The notes beneath the pieces were generated by a model, which saw only the letters and a program-made list of their open reading frames with translations, ran no database searches and was not told the origin of the DNA. From positions 1,072,830 through 1,136,829 of the forward strand of contig NZ_JACYMO010000001.1 in the NCBI RefSeq assembly GCF_014838825.1: 64,000 nt of DNA. The letters run 5' to 3'. Shown piece by piece: positions 9,311 to 19,268 of this stretch; position 1 is the first letter of the stretch, and each line of letters starts with the position of its first letter. The stretch comes from Erwinia persicina (GTDB lineage: Bacteria > Pseudomonadota > Gammaproteobacteria > Enterobacterales > Enterobacteriaceae). The position numbers and the translations under genes were made by a program.

Positions 9311-10720
9311 TTATTTCGGCTGGTGCAGACAAGCTTGAGTGATCCAGCCCTGCACCTTCGCATCCTGCTCCGCGCCGGTCAGCAGCTGTGCGCTGGCCGA
9401 CATCAGCGGCGCACAGCGCAAACCCGCTTTCAGCATGATGTGCAGGGTTTGCGGATCATCTTCATAGCGAAAGACCGCCAGCATCTGCTTCGGCGTCAGA
9501 GTCACTCCCTGTGCAATGGCGCTGGACAGTACCTGCTGGAGCACGCTGGTGGTCTCGTCGCGGTAGCGCCAGTTACCCCGGGCTTCATCAATCAGCGCAT
9601 TGGTCATCCCTTTCTCACCAAATTGCCTTTCCGGCTCAAGGTAATGATCCCAGACAATCAGCCCGCTGTTGAGTAACGCCGCCCGGGTCGGTGGTGGAGC
9701 ATACTTAATCATCCAGGCCATCAGGGTCAGATCGCGCCCGCTACCGTCGGACAGCGTTTGCTCGAGTAGCAACGGCTGCTGACGTACTGCCGCCATTAGC
9801 GTTGCGGTGTCGTCATTCAGCGCCAGCAGCATCAGCCGCCAGAGGCCCTGCGGGGCTGGCTCATACGCCAGCAGAAAATTCGCCGTGCTGCCGATGCCTG
9901 TAAACAGGGCGGTGGTCATGTAAGAGGGTGCGTCCGGGAGACGGGGCTTTATCCAGTCAGGACGTGCCGCCAGCAGCAGGGCCATCGTCGCATAAAAACG
10001 CTGCTGCCGCGCCTCGCCCGCAGGCGGCTCGAGACGCAGATCGCGCAGCGGATCGTAATCAAAGGAGAGTGACTGGATCTGTGCCGGGGTCATCACCGAA
10101 AGAAACAGCTTCAGGGCGACCGTATTATGGCTTTCAATCGCATTGCTGAGGACAGAGTAGCCATTTTCCCCTTTATCCAGCGGCGAAAGTCCGCGCCGGA
10201 TAAAATAGCGCAGCGTCTGTTCGGGATAGGCTTTTGCCGCTGCGCGGTAAAACAGCTCGCGGGCGCTGTCGTCAGGGAGTCGGTTCAGCTGCGTGATCGC
10301 ACCCTGCTCCAGCAACACCAGGTTATGTTGCATCTGCCGCTCGTGCCGCGTCCACGCCATGGTGCTCTGGTGACCCGGGTTAAACCAGAAGGCGGCAGTC
10401 AGTACGGTAAACAGCAGCCATCCGGTGACCAGCGCCTTTACCGGCGGGACATCGCGCCGCTGCCAGCGAGCCAGCAGCAGCGTAAGCCAGGTCAGCAGGG
10501 ACACCATTAACAGCAGTACCTCATGGGCAAACTCCACGACCCTCAGCCCAGCCGGCCAGAGTAACAGAGCGATAATCAGCGACTGCGGCAGCAGTGATGC
10601 CAGCAGTACCCAGCGGGAACGGGTATGACGCCAGCGCAGGGCCAGCACCAGCGCGGTGATGCCAAGGGCCAGAGGGGCAATCGTCAGCGACACCAGGATT
10701 AAAAATACAGACAAGCTCAC
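9311..10720 (-). CDS. Ankyrin-like repeat membrane protein of unknown function
   Basis: I do not recognise a characterised homologue. The protein of about 469 residues has three hydrophobic segments in its first 125 residues, then a soluble region. That region contains ankyrin-like units such as RGLSPLDKGENGYSVLSNAI followed by VALKLFLS, suggesting a protein-interaction scaffold on one membrane face. Two GTG starts are possible: 10726, and 10720, which has GGGAG at 5 bp and is preferred. The gene ends 7 bp after yegE on the opposite strand and is divergent from yegD. In E. coli this position between yegE and yegD holds alkA, so this is a lineage-specific replacement. Confidence 0.75.
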   Translation of the reverse strand: MSLSVFLILVSLTIAPLALGITALVLALRWRHTRSRWVLLASLLPQSLIIALLLWPAGLRVVEFAHEVLLLMVSLLTWLTLLLARWQRRDVPPVKALVTGWLLFTVLTAAFWFNPGHQSTMAWTRHERQMQHNLVLLEQGAITQLNRLPDDSARELFYRAAAKAYPEQTLRYFIRRGLSPLDKGENGYSVLSNAIESHNTVALKLFLSVMTPAQIQSLSFDYDPLRDLRLEPPAGEARQQRFYATMALLLAARPDWIKPRLPDAPSYMTTALFTGIGSTANFLLAYEPAPQGLWRLMLLALNDDTATLMAAVRQQPLLLEQTLSDGSGRDLTLMAWMIKYAPPPTRAALLNSGLIVWDHYLEPERQFGEKGMTNALIDEARGNWRYRDETTSVLQQVLSSAIAQGVTLTPKQMLAVFRYEDDPQTLHIMLKAGLRCAPLMSASAQLLTGAEQDAKVQGWITQACLHQPK

Positions 10721-10896
10721 ATCCACTCCCTGCCCTCTGCCGGATGGCAGGGCGGTTATTCCATTTTGTGGACGCGATTCTATACAAAGCCGGCCGATAA
10801 ATAAAAGACGACGTGGTAAACCTTCTCTTGCCGCTTGCGCCGCCAGCGCACTCAGGCTAAAGTCGCCCCCTTTTTTCCCACTCAGCGGAGGAAACG

Positions 10897-12249
10897 ATGT
10901 TTATCGGTTTCGACTACGGTACGGCAAACTGCTCTATTGCCATCATGGAAAACGGTGCCCCTAAGCTGCTGCCGTTAGAGCAGGACTCGCCTTATTTACC
11001 CTCAATGCTGTGTGCGCCCACCCGTGATGCCGTCAGCGAATGGCTGTTCCGTCATCATCAGGTCCCTACCCCACAGGCAGAAAACCAGGCGCTGCTGCGC
11101 CGTGCGCTGGCGTTTAACCGCGAAGAGGATATCGACGTCCTGCCGGGCAGCGTCAAATTCGGCCTCGCGTCACTGGCACAGTACATGGATGACCCGGAGG
11201 ACGTGTGGTTTGTGAAATCCCCCAAATCGTTCCTCGGAGCCAGCGGGCTGAAACCACAGCAGGTCGCTTTCTTCGAAGATCTGGTCTGCGCCATGATGCT
11301 GCACATCCGCCAGACCGCTGAAGGTCATCTGAACGAGCGCGTCACTCAGGCGGTGATCGGTCGTCCGGTCAACTTCCAGGGACTGGGCGGCGATGATGCC
11401 AACCAGCAGGCGGAAGGCATTCTGGCACGTGCGGCCAGCCGCGCCGGTTTCCAGGAGGTGGTGTTCCAGTTTGAACCCGTAGCTGCCGGGCTGGATTTTG
11501 AAGCGACGCTGACGAAAGAAACCCGGGTGCTGGTGGTGGATATCGGCGGGGGAACCACCGACTGCTCCATGCTGCTGATGGGCCCGCAGTGGCACGATAA
11601 AGCGGATCGTGGCGACAGTCTGCTGGGTCACAGCGGTTGCCGCGTGGGGGGAAACGACCTGGATATCATGCTGGCGTTTAAGGAACTGATGCCGCTGCTG
11701 GGGCTGGGCGGTGAAACCGTGAAAGGTACCGGGCTGCCGGCCCTGCCTTGGTGGAACGCCGTCGCGATTAACGATGTGCCTGCGCAGAGTGACTTCTATG
11801 CCGCCGCCTCACGCAAGCAGCTGCAGGACCTGATCCGCGATGCTGCCGAACCGGCTAAAGTACAGCGCCTGCTTAAAGTGTGGCAGCAGCGGCTGGGCTA
11901 TCGTCTGGTGCGTGCCGCCGAAGAGAGCAAAATCATTCTGTCGCAGCGTGACGAGGTGCAGACCGCGCTGGACTTTATCGACGCCGGACTGGAAACAGGC
12001 ATCAGCGTTACCGCGCTGGAAGCGGCCATCAGCCAGCCGCTGGAACGCATTCAGGAGCAGGTCACCCTGGCCTTAAATACCAGCGGCACGCGTCCTGACG
12101 TGATTTATCTGACCGGAGGCAGTGCGAAATCGCCGGTGCTGCGTGCGGCATTACAGCAGCAGCTGCCGGATATTCCGCTGGCCAGCGGCGATGACTTCGG
12201 CTCTGTGACCGCAGGCCTGGCACGCTGGGCACAGGTGATGTTCCGTTAA
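10897..12249 (+). CDS. yegD: Hsp70-family ATPase-like protein YegD
   Basis: This 450-residue protein has the same length as, and is closely similar to, E. coli YegD. The actin/Hsp70 fold is evident from the N-terminal phosphate-1 motif GFDYGTANCS, the phosphate-2 motif VVDIGGGTTDCS at about 212-223 and the adenosine motif VIYLTGGSAKSP near 405. It lacks the substrate-binding domain of DnaK, so it is an ATPase-only Hsp70 homologue whose cellular role is not established. The ribosome site GGAGG precedes ATG 10897. It is divergent from the ankyrin-like gene. Confidence 0.93.
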   Translation: MFIGFDYGTANCSIAIMENGAPKLLPLEQDSPYLPSMLCAPTRDAVSEWLFRHHQVPTPQAENQALLRRALAFNREEDIDVLPGSVKFGLASLAQYMDDPEDVWFVKSPKSFLGASGLKPQQVAFFEDLVCAMMLHIRQTAEGHLNERVTQAVIGRPVNFQGLGGDDANQQAEGILARAASRAGFQEVVFQFEPVAAGLDFEATLTKETRVLVVDIGGGTTDCSMLLMGPQWHDKADRGDSLLGHSGCRVGGNDLDIMLAFKELMPLLGLGGETVKGTGLPALPWWNAVAINDVPAQSDFYAAASRKQLQDLIRDAAEPAKVQRLLKVWQQRLGYRLVRAAEESKIILSQRDEVQTALDFIDAGLETGISVTALEAAISQPLERIQEQVTLALNTSGTRPDVIYLTGGSAKSPVLRAALQQQLPDIPLASGDDFGSVTAGLARWAQVMFR

Positions 12250-12277
12250 TCGTTCGCAGTCTGACCGGCCAGCCCGG

Positions 12278-13474
12278 TCAGACTACTGAACGCGCCCTTC
12301 CCGCCCGCCACCAGAGGATCAGCGACAGCAGGGCTACCCCACCCAGTACGCTGAACGCCGCGCTGAACGAGTAGCGCGTGGCAATAAATCCGGCCAGCGC
12401 CGGACTGAACGCCGCCCCGGCCCCCTGCATAAACATAATAATGCTCTGCCCCGCATTAACATGCCCCGTACCTTTCAGCACGCTGACCACGTAACCCGGC
12501 AGCGCCACGCCGAGAATGCCCGCCGCCAGCCCATCCATAATCTGCACCGGGATCATCGCCAGTGGCTCGGCAAATCCGGCGGCAATCGCGGCACGGAAAG
12601 GCAGCACCATCAGCGCCACCATAATCAGCCGCCGGTAGCCATATTGCTCGATGCGCGCGGCGGTAAACAGCGCCACCGGGATCATCACGCACTGCGAAAT
12701 CACCACCGTGGCAGCCGCATACAGACCGGGGTTAATGGCCCCGGAACCGGACGCCGAGGCGACGCGCATGCTTAACATAGGCAGCAGTGCAGCATTGGAA
12801 AGATGGAAAAGCAGCAGGGTCAGCCCGGTAATCAGCAACAGCGGATTTTTTATCAGTACCGACAGGCGCGGTACCGAAGTGGCCTCCTGCGCAGAGGTCA
12901 GTCCACGGGCAACGGCATGATCGATATCCTGTTCATGAATGGCAAGAACAGCAACGGAGGTCAGCACCGCCATGCCGGTCATCAGCACAAAAACGGCCCC
13001 AATGCCACTGTACCAGCTGGCGACGCCTGCCAGCACCGCCGCCGTCATATTCCCGCCATGATTAAACGCTTCGTTTCGCCCCATCTGGCGGTTAAAACCG
13101 GCCTCTCCGGTAATCCCCAGAGTGATACCGGCCAGCGCCGGACCAATAAAGGCGGCGGCGATGCCGGTCGCTATCTGCGATAGTGTGACGGCAACCGGCT
13201 CAGGACGATACCACAGCCACAGCGTGGCCACGGTTATCAGGGCACAGCAGACCAGCAGCCACAGACGCTTGCGGGTGGTGGCATCGATCATGATCCCGGC
13301 CGGGATAGTGACCAGCAGACCGGCCAGACCGCCGGCGGTCATCACCAGGCCGATATCATCCGGTGTCCACTGCCTGTCGGTGAGAAAAATGCCTAAAAAA
13401 GGGCCAAGACCATCACGCACATCGGCAAGAAAAAAGCTCATCAGACACAAAGCCTGAAGCGATCGTTTGGACAT
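12278..13474 (-). CDS. Major facilitator superfamily transporter
   Basis: This 398-residue protein has about 12 membrane segments and the MFS loop 2-3 region AGIMIDATTRKR. It starts with MSKRSLQALC, and an AGGGGA ribosome site fixes ATG 13474 rather than the longer frame from 13510. The N-terminal motif DVRDGLGPFLGIFL is typical of an MFS clade often annotated as drug or metabolite exporters; the substrate cannot be read from sequence. It converges on yegD with 28 bp between stops. The gene is absent from the corresponding E. coli interval. Confidence 0.85.
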   Translation of the reverse strand: MSKRSLQALCLMSFFLADVRDGLGPFLGIFLTDRQWTPDDIGLVMTAGGLAGLLVTIPAGIMIDATTRKRLWLLVCCALITVATLWLWYRPEPVAVTLSQIATGIAAAFIGPALAGITLGITGEAGFNRQMGRNEAFNHGGNMTAAVLAGVASWYSGIGAVFVLMTGMAVLTSVAVLAIHEQDIDHAVARGLTSAQEATSVPRLSVLIKNPLLLITGLTLLLFHLSNAALLPMLSMRVASASGSGAINPGLYAAATVVISQCVMIPVALFTAARIEQYGYRRLIMVALMVLPFRAAIAAGFAEPLAMIPVQIMDGLAAGILGVALPGYVVSVLKGTGHVNAGQSIIMFMQGAGAAFSPALAGFIATRYSFSAAFSVLGGVALLSLILWWRAGRARSVV

Positions 13475-13641
13475 GGTATTTCCCCTGGCGAAAAGGTCAG
13501 TGAGACCCAAAAAGGCACGAAAGGTTAACGATAAGATGCGCCTATCATGCCTGAAAACGGCAATAAGTCACCGGGAAGGAGAGTAACGAATTGAAACCTG
13601 CAGAAAGAACATCGGCCAGGCCTGGGGAGACTGTCCGGCGC

Positions 13642-13663
13642 AAAAAAGCCCGCAAAGGCGGGC
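13642..13663 (-). terminator. Rho-independent terminator of the aldo/keto reductase gene
   Basis: On the minus strand GCCCGC, loop CTTT, GCGGGC is followed directly by six T residues. It lies 27 bp past the aldo/keto reductase stop codon. Confidence 0.85.
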
Positions 13664-13689
13664 CTGGTGTGCGCAATACTCAGCGACGT

Positions 13690-14652
13690 TTAGTAGCTGC
13701 TGACTTCAGACAGCAGACGAAGATCCTCATCTTTCAGTCTGAGAACGGCGGCTTTCGCCAGTTCGTCGACCTGTGCCAGCGACGTGGCGCTGACAATCGG
13801 CGCGGTGACCGACGGACGGGCGATCTGCCAGGCCAGTGCCACCTGCGCAGGCGAGGCATGACGGGCATCGGCTATCTGGACCAGCGCATTGACGATTTTC
13901 AGGCCGCGATCGTTCAGATACTTTTCGACGACACCCTGGCCACGGGCGCTTTTCGCCGCATCCTCTTTACTGCGGTACTTTCCACTGAGGAAACCGCTGG
14001 CTAGGGAGTAGTAGTTAATCACGCCGAGGCCGTGCTCCACCGCCACCTGCTCCAGCCCGCTCTCATAGCCTGCGCGATCGTAGAGATTATATTCCGGCTG
14101 CAGCGTTTCATACCGCGCCAGCCCATTGTCCGCGCTGATTTTCAACGCCTCACGCAGGCGGTCGTCAGCATAGTTAGAAGCACCGATAGCGCGCACCTTA
14201 CCTTCTTTGATCAACGCATCGAACGCGGCCAGCGTCTCCTGCAGCGGGGTATCAGCATCATCACGGTGAGCCTGATACAGGTCAATATGGTCGGTTTGCA
14301 GGCGTTTCAGCGAGGCGTCCACCGCCTGGCGAATATAGGCAGGTGCCAGTCCGGTTTTGCCATCCCCGAGATCCATTCCCACTTTGGTCGCCAGCACTAT
14401 CTGGTCACGTTTACCGCTTTTTTTCAGCCAGTTACCAATAATGACTTCTGATTCGCCACCTTTATTTCCCGGTGCCCAACGAGAATAGACATCCGCCGTA
14501 TCAATAAAGTTAAGCCCCTTCTCCACCAGCGCATCCAGCAGAGAAAACGAGGTCTGTTCATCAATAGTCCAGCCGAACACATTACCACCAAAGGTCAGCA
14601 CCGGAACCTGGATACCGGAGCGGCCCAGCTGGCGATGTTCTAAAGTACTCAT
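13690..14652 (-). CDS. Aldo/keto reductase family oxidoreductase
   Basis: This 320-residue (beta/alpha)8 NAD(P)H-dependent oxidoreductase has a complete catalytic tetrad: Asp51 and Tyr56 in FIDTADVYSRW, Lys90 in VLATKVG, and His129 in DLYQAHRD. The C-terminal cofactor segment (APIVSATSLAQVDEL) is present. AGGAGA precedes ATG 14652. The physiological substrate is unknown; this clade reduces varied aldehydes and ketones. It is divergent from mdtA, with 255 bp between, and has its own terminator. Confidence 0.9.
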   Translation of the reverse strand: MSTLEHRQLGRSGIQVPVLTFGGNVFGWTIDEQTSFSLLDALVEKGLNFIDTADVYSRWAPGNKGGESEVIIGNWLKKSGKRDQIVLATKVGMDLGDGKTGLAPAYIRQAVDASLKRLQTDHIDLYQAHRDDADTPLQETLAAFDALIKEGKVRAIGASNYADDRLREALKISADNGLARYETLQPEYNLYDRAGYESGLEQVAVEHGLGVINYYSLASGFLSGKYRSKEDAAKSARGQGVVEKYLNDRGLKIVNALVQIADARHASPAQVALAWQIARPSVTAPIVSATSLAQVDELAKAAVLRLKDEDLRLLSEVSSY

Positions 14653-14715
14653 AATGATTCTCCTGATTGGAAGCCAGTAACGCAGCCCATAAGTCTAACA
14701 AAGAAGCGGGATCGT

Positions 14716-14733
14716 GCTTCGTCCATTTGTGGC
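14716..14733 (+). promoter_or_regulatory. Candidate BaeR-binding box upstream of mdtA
   Basis: TTCGTCCATTTGTGGC at 14718-14733 resembles the E. coli BaeR box (TTCTCCATnATTGGC), with one inserted base and one or two mismatches. It lies about 175 bp before mdtA in the divergent gap. This is resemblance only. Confidence 0.35.
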
Positions 14734-14782
14734 AATGTATTTACCAGAAAAGATAAAAAAGAAAAGATGCCGCCGCGACAGC

Positions 14783-14802
14783 GGATAACTATACAGTTAT
14801 CC
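14783..14802. promoter_or_regulatory. Palindrome in the divergent mdtA promoter region
   Basis: GGATAACT and AGTTATCC form a perfect 8-bp inverted repeat around ATAC. It lies 105 bp upstream of mdtA and 130 bp upstream of the divergent reductase. It could be a regulator site or a hairpin in the mdtA leader. No T-run follows it immediately. Confidence 0.4.
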
Positions 14803-14907
14803 TTAATTCCTTCATTTTTCAGCGGTTGAAATTCGCTATCCTTATAAAATTCGGGACACCTTTTTGTCCTGCCTGGGCATGAGCCTGATCCACTGAGAGC
14901 CAACAAC

Positions 14908-16152
14908 ATGAATACACCGCGTCGTTTCCCCCTGATCCCACTGGTGATAGCCGTTGCGCTGATAGCCGGGGGCGGTTACTGGTGGTACAGCCACAGTGGC
15001 AGCCCGCAGGCACAGCCCGCAGAGGGGACGCAACCGGCGCGGGGCAAAGGCCCTCGCGGCGCGGGACGGGCGGGTGGTGCGGGTGGCATGGCCTCGCCGG
15101 TGCAGGCGGCTGAAGCGGTGCGGCAGAGCGTGCCGCAGTATCTCTCCGGGCTGGGTACGGTCACGGCAGCCAATACCGTTACGCTGCGCAGCCGGGTCGA
15201 CGGCGACCTGATGGCGCTGCATTTTACAGAAGGCCAGGAAGTGAAAGCCGGACAGCTGCTGGCAGAGATTGATCCGCGTCCTTATCAGGTAGCACTAATG
15301 CAGGCCGAAGGGCAGCTGGCAAAAAGTCAGGCTACGCTGGCCAATGCCCGGCGCGACCTCGCCCGCTATGAAAAGCTGGCTAAAACCAGTCTGGTGTCAC
15401 AGCAGGAGCTGGATACCCAGCGCTCGCTGGTCAGCGAAAGCCAGGGCACGCTGAAAGCCGATGAAGGCAGCGTCGCCAGCGCAAAGCTTAATCTCACCTA
15501 CAGCCGGGTCACTGCCCCCATCGACGGTCGCGTTGGCCTGAAACAGGTCGACGTCGGCAACTATATTTCCAGCGGCGACACCAACGGCATCGTGGTCATC
15601 ACCCAGACCCACCCGATCGATCTGGTGTTCAGCCTGCCGGAAAATGATATCTCTGCCATCCTCAGCGCGCAAAAAAGCGGGCCCGTTCCGGTCGAAGCCT
15701 GGGATCGCGGCAACAGCACGCTGCTGACCCAGGGGACGCTGCTGAGTATGGATAATCAGATTGATACCACCACCGGTACGGTGAAGCTGAAAGCCCGCTT
15801 CACCAATCAGGATGACCGCCTGTTCCCCAACCAGTTTGTTAACGCCCGCCTGAAAGTCAGCACACTGCAGGATGCGATTGTCATTCCGGCCGCAGCGCTG
15901 CAGATGGGCAACGAGGGCAGCTTTGTCTGGGTGGTCAACAGTGACAGTAAGGTGAGTAAAAAAATCATCACCATCGAATTCCAGGACAGCGAAAAAGCGG
16001 TGATCAAAGCCGGACTGGAAGCCGGGGAAAAGGTGGTCACCGACGGGATTGACCGCCTGACGGAAGGGGCAAAAGTGGAAGTGGTCGCCCCGCAGGCCAC
16101 GCCGCTGACCTCGGGTAAAAGTGCCCAGCCCGCCAGAGGAGCCAGCGACTGA
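14908..16152 (+). CDS. mdtA: RND efflux periplasmic adaptor MdtA
   Basis: This 414-residue membrane-fusion protein (E. coli MdtA 415 aa) links the MdtBC pump to TolC. An N-terminal membrane anchor (about residues 8-25) precedes a Gly/Ala/Arg-rich linker. The HlyD-type barrel, coiled-coil hairpin (around residues 130-190) and beta-barrel region ([20 protein letters not shown]) follow. MdtABC confers resistance to bile salts, novobiocin and related compounds in E. coli. It is the first gene of mdtABCD-baeSR; its stop overlaps the mdtB start by one base (TGATG). Confidence 0.96.
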   Translation: MNTPRRFPLIPLVIAVALIAGGGYWWYSHSGSPQAQPAEGTQPARGKGPRGAGRAGGAGGMASPVQAAEAVRQSVPQYLSGLGTVTAANTVTLRSRVDGDLMALHFTEGQEVKAGQLLAEIDPRPYQVALMQAEGQLAKSQATLANARRDLARYEKLAKTSLVSQQELDTQRSLVSESQGTLKADEGSVASAKLNLTYSRVTAPIDGRVGLKQVDVGNYISSGDTNGIVVITQTHPIDLVFSLPENDISAILSAQKSGPVPVEAWDRGNSTLLTQGTLLSMDNQIDTTTGTVKLKARFTNQDDRLFPNQFVNARLKVSTLQDAIVIPAAALQMGNEGSFVWVVNSDSKVSKKIITIEFQDSEKAVIKAGLEAGEKVVTDGIDRLTEGAKVEVVAPQATPLTSGKSAQPARGASD

Positions 16153-19100
16153 TGCAGGTGATGCCCCCAACGCCCGGCGGCGGACCCTCCCGCCAGTTTA
16201 TCCTGCGCCCGGTAGCCACCACGCTGCTGATGATTGCTATTCTGCTGGCGGGGATTATCGGCTATCGCGCCCTGCCCGTCTCTGCCCTGCCGGAAGTCGA
16301 CTACCCGACGATTCAGGTGGTGACCCTGTATCCCGGGGCCAGCCCGGACGTGATCACCTCGGCGATCACTGCGCCGCTGGAACGTCAATTCGGCCAGATG
16401 TCTGGCCTGAAACAGATGGCCTCGCAAAGCGCTGGAGGCGCTTCGGTCGTCACCCTGCAGTTCCAGCTGGCGCTGCCGCTGGACGTGGCCGAACAGGAGG
16501 TGCAGGCTGCCATCAATGCCGCCACCAACCTGCTCCCGTCTGACCTGCCTAACCCGCCGGTTTACAGCAAGGTGAATCCGGCGGATCCGCCGATTATGAC
16601 CCTGGCCGTCACCACCACCAGCCTGCCAATGACTCAGGTCGCCGATATGGTGGAAACCCGCGTCGCGCAGAAAATTTCCCAGGTGACAGGCGTGGGCCTG
16701 GTCACCCTCTCCGGCGGTCAGCGCCCGGCGGTCCGGGTGAAACTCAATGCCCAGGCGCTGGCGGCGATGAATATCACCAGCGAAACCGTGCGCACTGCCA
16801 TCAGCAATGCTAACGTCAACTCGGCCAAAGGCAGCCTGGACGGGCCGGAACGCTCAATTACCCTGTCGGCCAATGACCAGATTAAAACCGCCGAGGGTTA
16901 CCGGCAGCTGATCGTCGCGTTCCAGAATGGCGCACCGGTGCGGCTGGGCGACGTCGCCAGCGTGGAACAGGGCGCGGAAAACAGCTGGCTCGGGGCCTGG
17001 GCCAACCGGCAGCAGGCGATTGTACTGAATGTTCAGCGTCAGCCCGGGGCGAACATCATTGCTACCGCCGATAATATTCGCCAGATGCTGCCTGCCCTTA
17101 CCGCCTCTCTGCCCAAGTCGGTAGAAGTCAGACTGCTGACCGACCGCACCACCAATATCCGCGCATCCGTCCATGATGTGCAGTTTGAGCTGCTGCTTGC
17201 TCTGGCGCTGGTGGTAATGATTATTTATCTGTTCCTGCGCAACGTGGCGGCCACGATTATTCCGGCCGTCGCCGTGCCGCTGTCATTAATCGGCACCTTC
17301 GCGGCAATGTATTTCTTTGGCTTCTCGGTGAACAACCTGACCCTGATGGCGCTGACCATTGCCACCGGCTTCGTAGTCGATGATGCCATCGTGGTGATTG
17401 AAAATATTTCGCGCTACATCGAAAAAGGCGAAAAACCGCTGACCGCCGCGCTGAAAGGCGCGGGCGAGATAGGCTTTACCATTATTTCCCTCACCTTTTC
17501 GCTGATTGCGGTCCTGATCCCGCTGCTGTTTATGGGTGACATCGTCGGCCGTCTTTTCCGCGAGTTCGCCATTACCCTGGCGGTGGCCATTCTCATCTCA
17601 GCGATAGTGTCACTGACGCTGACGCCGATGATGTGCGCACGCATGTTAAGCGCCGAGTCCCTGCGCAAGCAGAACCGCTTTTCCCGCGCCAGCGAAGCGG
17701 TGTTTGAACGGGTGATTGCCCGCTATGGCCGCATGCTGCAAAAAGTCCTCCGCCATCCGTGGCTGACGCTGGGTGTGGCGATCGGCACCATGGCACTGAC
17801 GGTACTGCTGTGGCTGGCGATCCCGAAAGGTTTCTTCCCGGTGCAGGATAACGGCATTATTCAGGGAACCTTACAGGCCCCTCAGTCAGTTTCGTACAGC
17901 AATATGGCACAGCGCCAGCAGGAAGTGGCCTCGATCATTATGAAAGATCCGGCGGTACAGAGCCTGACCTCCTTTGTTGGCGTGGATGGCACCAATGCCG
18001 CGCTGAACAGCGGGCGACTGCAGATTAACCTTAAACCACTGGATGAGCGGGCTGACCGCATTCCGGCGGTGATCGCCCGTCTGCAGGCGCAGATCGACAA
18101 CCTGCCCGGTATTACCCTCTGGCTGCAACCGGTACAGGACCTGACGATTGATACCCAGGCCAGCCGGACGCAGTATCAGTTCACGCTACAGGCCGGTTCG
18201 CTTGAATCCCTCAGCCTGTGGGTGCCCAAACTGCAGGCGAAGCTGGCCACCCGTCCCGAACTGAAATCCGTCAGTAGCGACTGGCAGGATCAGGGGCTGG
18301 AAGCCTATATCCGCGTTGACCGGGATGTTGCCAGCCGCCTGGGCATCTCGCTGTCTGACGTCGACAACGCCCTGTATAACGCCTTCGGCCAGCGTCTGGT
18401 ATCAACAATTTATACCCAGGCCAATCAGTACCGCGTGGTGCTGGAACATGACACGACCCGGACCCCGGGCCTGGCTACGCTTCAGAGCATCCGGCTGAAA
18501 AGCACCGATGGCGGCAGCGTGCCGCTCAGTACGATTGCCAGCGTAGAGCAGCGCCACACGGCCCTGACGATTAACCACCTTGACCAGTTCCCTTCCACCA
18601 CCTTCTCGTTTGATGTGAATAAGGGATACTCGCTGGAGCAGGCGGTCAATGCCATCAGCCAGACAGAACAATCCCTTGCCATGCCGTCGGAGATCATGAC
18701 GCAGTTCCAGGGCAGCACGCTCGCCTTCCAGGCCGCGCTGTCCAGCACTGTCTGGCTGATTGTCGCCGCCGTGGTGGCGATGTATATCGTGCTGGGCGTG
18801 CTCTACGAGAGCTTTATTCATCCGGTCACCATCCTGTCCACGCTGCCTACCGCCGGGGTGGGTGCCCTGCTGGCGCTGCTGATCAGCGGCAGCGAGCTGG
18901 ATGTGATTGCCATCATCGGCATTATTCTGCTGATCGGTATCGTGAAAAAGAACGCCATCATGATGATCGACTTCGCCCTGGCGGCCGAGCGCGAAAAAGG
19001 GATGACCCCGTACGAGGCCATTTACCAGGCCTGCCTGCTGCGCTTCCGTCCGATCCTGATGACCACTCTGGCCGCGCTGTTCGGTGCCCTGCCGCTGATG

Positions 19101-19268
19101 CTCAGTACCGGCGTTGGCGCGGAGCTGCGCCGCCCGCTGGGAACGGCAATGGTCGGGGGCCTGGTGGTCAGCCAGGTGCTGACGCTGTTTACCACGCCGG
19201 TGATCTACCTGCTGTTTGACCGTCTGTCACGGGCAACGCGTCGCCTGGTGAAGCGGGAGGCCGAGTGA
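16152..19268 (+). CDS. mdtB: RND efflux transporter subunit MdtB
   Basis: This 1038-residue inner-membrane proton/drug antiporter has 12 membrane segments and two large periplasmic loops, as in the AcrB/MexB fold. Relay residues lie in [15 protein letters not shown] (paired Asp in TM4) and [16 protein letters not shown] (TM10 region). MdtB assembles with MdtC into a heterotrimer, MdtB being the presumed proton-translocating subunit. Start and stop overlap the neighbouring genes by 1 and 4 bases, indicating translational coupling. Confidence 0.96.
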   Translation: MQVMPPTPGGGPSRQFILRPVATTLLMIAILLAGIIGYRALPVSALPEVDYPTIQVVTLYPGASPDVITSAITAPLERQFGQMSGLKQMASQSAGGASVVTLQFQLALPLDVAEQEVQAAINAATNLLPSDLPNPPVYSKVNPADPPIMTLAVTTTSLPMTQVADMVETRVAQKISQVTGVGLVTLSGGQRPAVRVKLNAQALAAMNITSETVRTAISNANVNSAKGSLDGPERSITLSANDQIKTAEGYRQLIVAFQNGAPVRLGDVASVEQGAENSWLGAWANRQQAIVLNVQRQPGANIIATADNIRQMLPALTASLPKSVEVRLLTDRTTNIRASVHDVQFELLLALALVVMIIYLFLRNVAATIIPAVAVPLSLIGTFAAMYFFGFSVNNLTLMALTIATGFVVDDAIVVIENISRYIEKGEKPLTAALKGAGEIGFTIISLTFSLIAVLIPLLFMGDIVGRLFREFAITLAVAILISAIVSLTLTPMMCARMLSAESLRKQNRFSRASEAVFERVIARYGRMLQKVLRHPWLTLGVAIGTMALTVLLWLAIPKGFFPVQDNGIIQGTLQAPQSVSYSNMAQRQQEVASIIMKDPAVQSLTSFVGVDGTNAALNSGRLQINLKPLDERADRIPAVIARLQAQIDNLPGITLWLQPVQDLTIDTQASRTQYQFTLQAGSLESLSLWVPKLQAKLATRPELKSVSSDWQDQGLEAYIRVDRDVASRLGISLSDVDNALYNAFGQRLVSTIYTQANQYRVVLEHDTTRTPGLATLQSIRLKSTDGGSVPLSTIASVEQRHTALTINHLDQFPSTTFSFDVNKGYSLEQAVNAISQTEQSLAMPSEIMTQFQGSTLAFQAALSSTVWLIVAAVVAMYIVLGVLYESFIHPVTILSTLPTAGVGALLALLISGSELDVIAIIGIILLIGIVKKNAIMMIDFALAAEREKGMTPYEAIYQACLLRFRPILMTTLAALFGALPLMLSTGVGAELRRPLGTAMVGGLVVSQVLTLFTTPVIYLLFDRLSRATRRLVKREAE

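Noticed and set aside
7936-9363. Long open frame on the minus strand opposite yegE (475 codons).
   Set aside because: It is an antisense shadow of a GC-rich gene. The protein is rich in Gln, Gly and His without domain logic, whereas the plus strand encodes a full DgcE.
13591-14004. TTG-started frame preceded by a strong AAGGAGAG ribosome-like site.
   Set aside because: Most of it is antisense to the aldo/keto reductase and it crosses that gene's terminator; its composition is unlike a real protein. The purine-rich site is probably chance.
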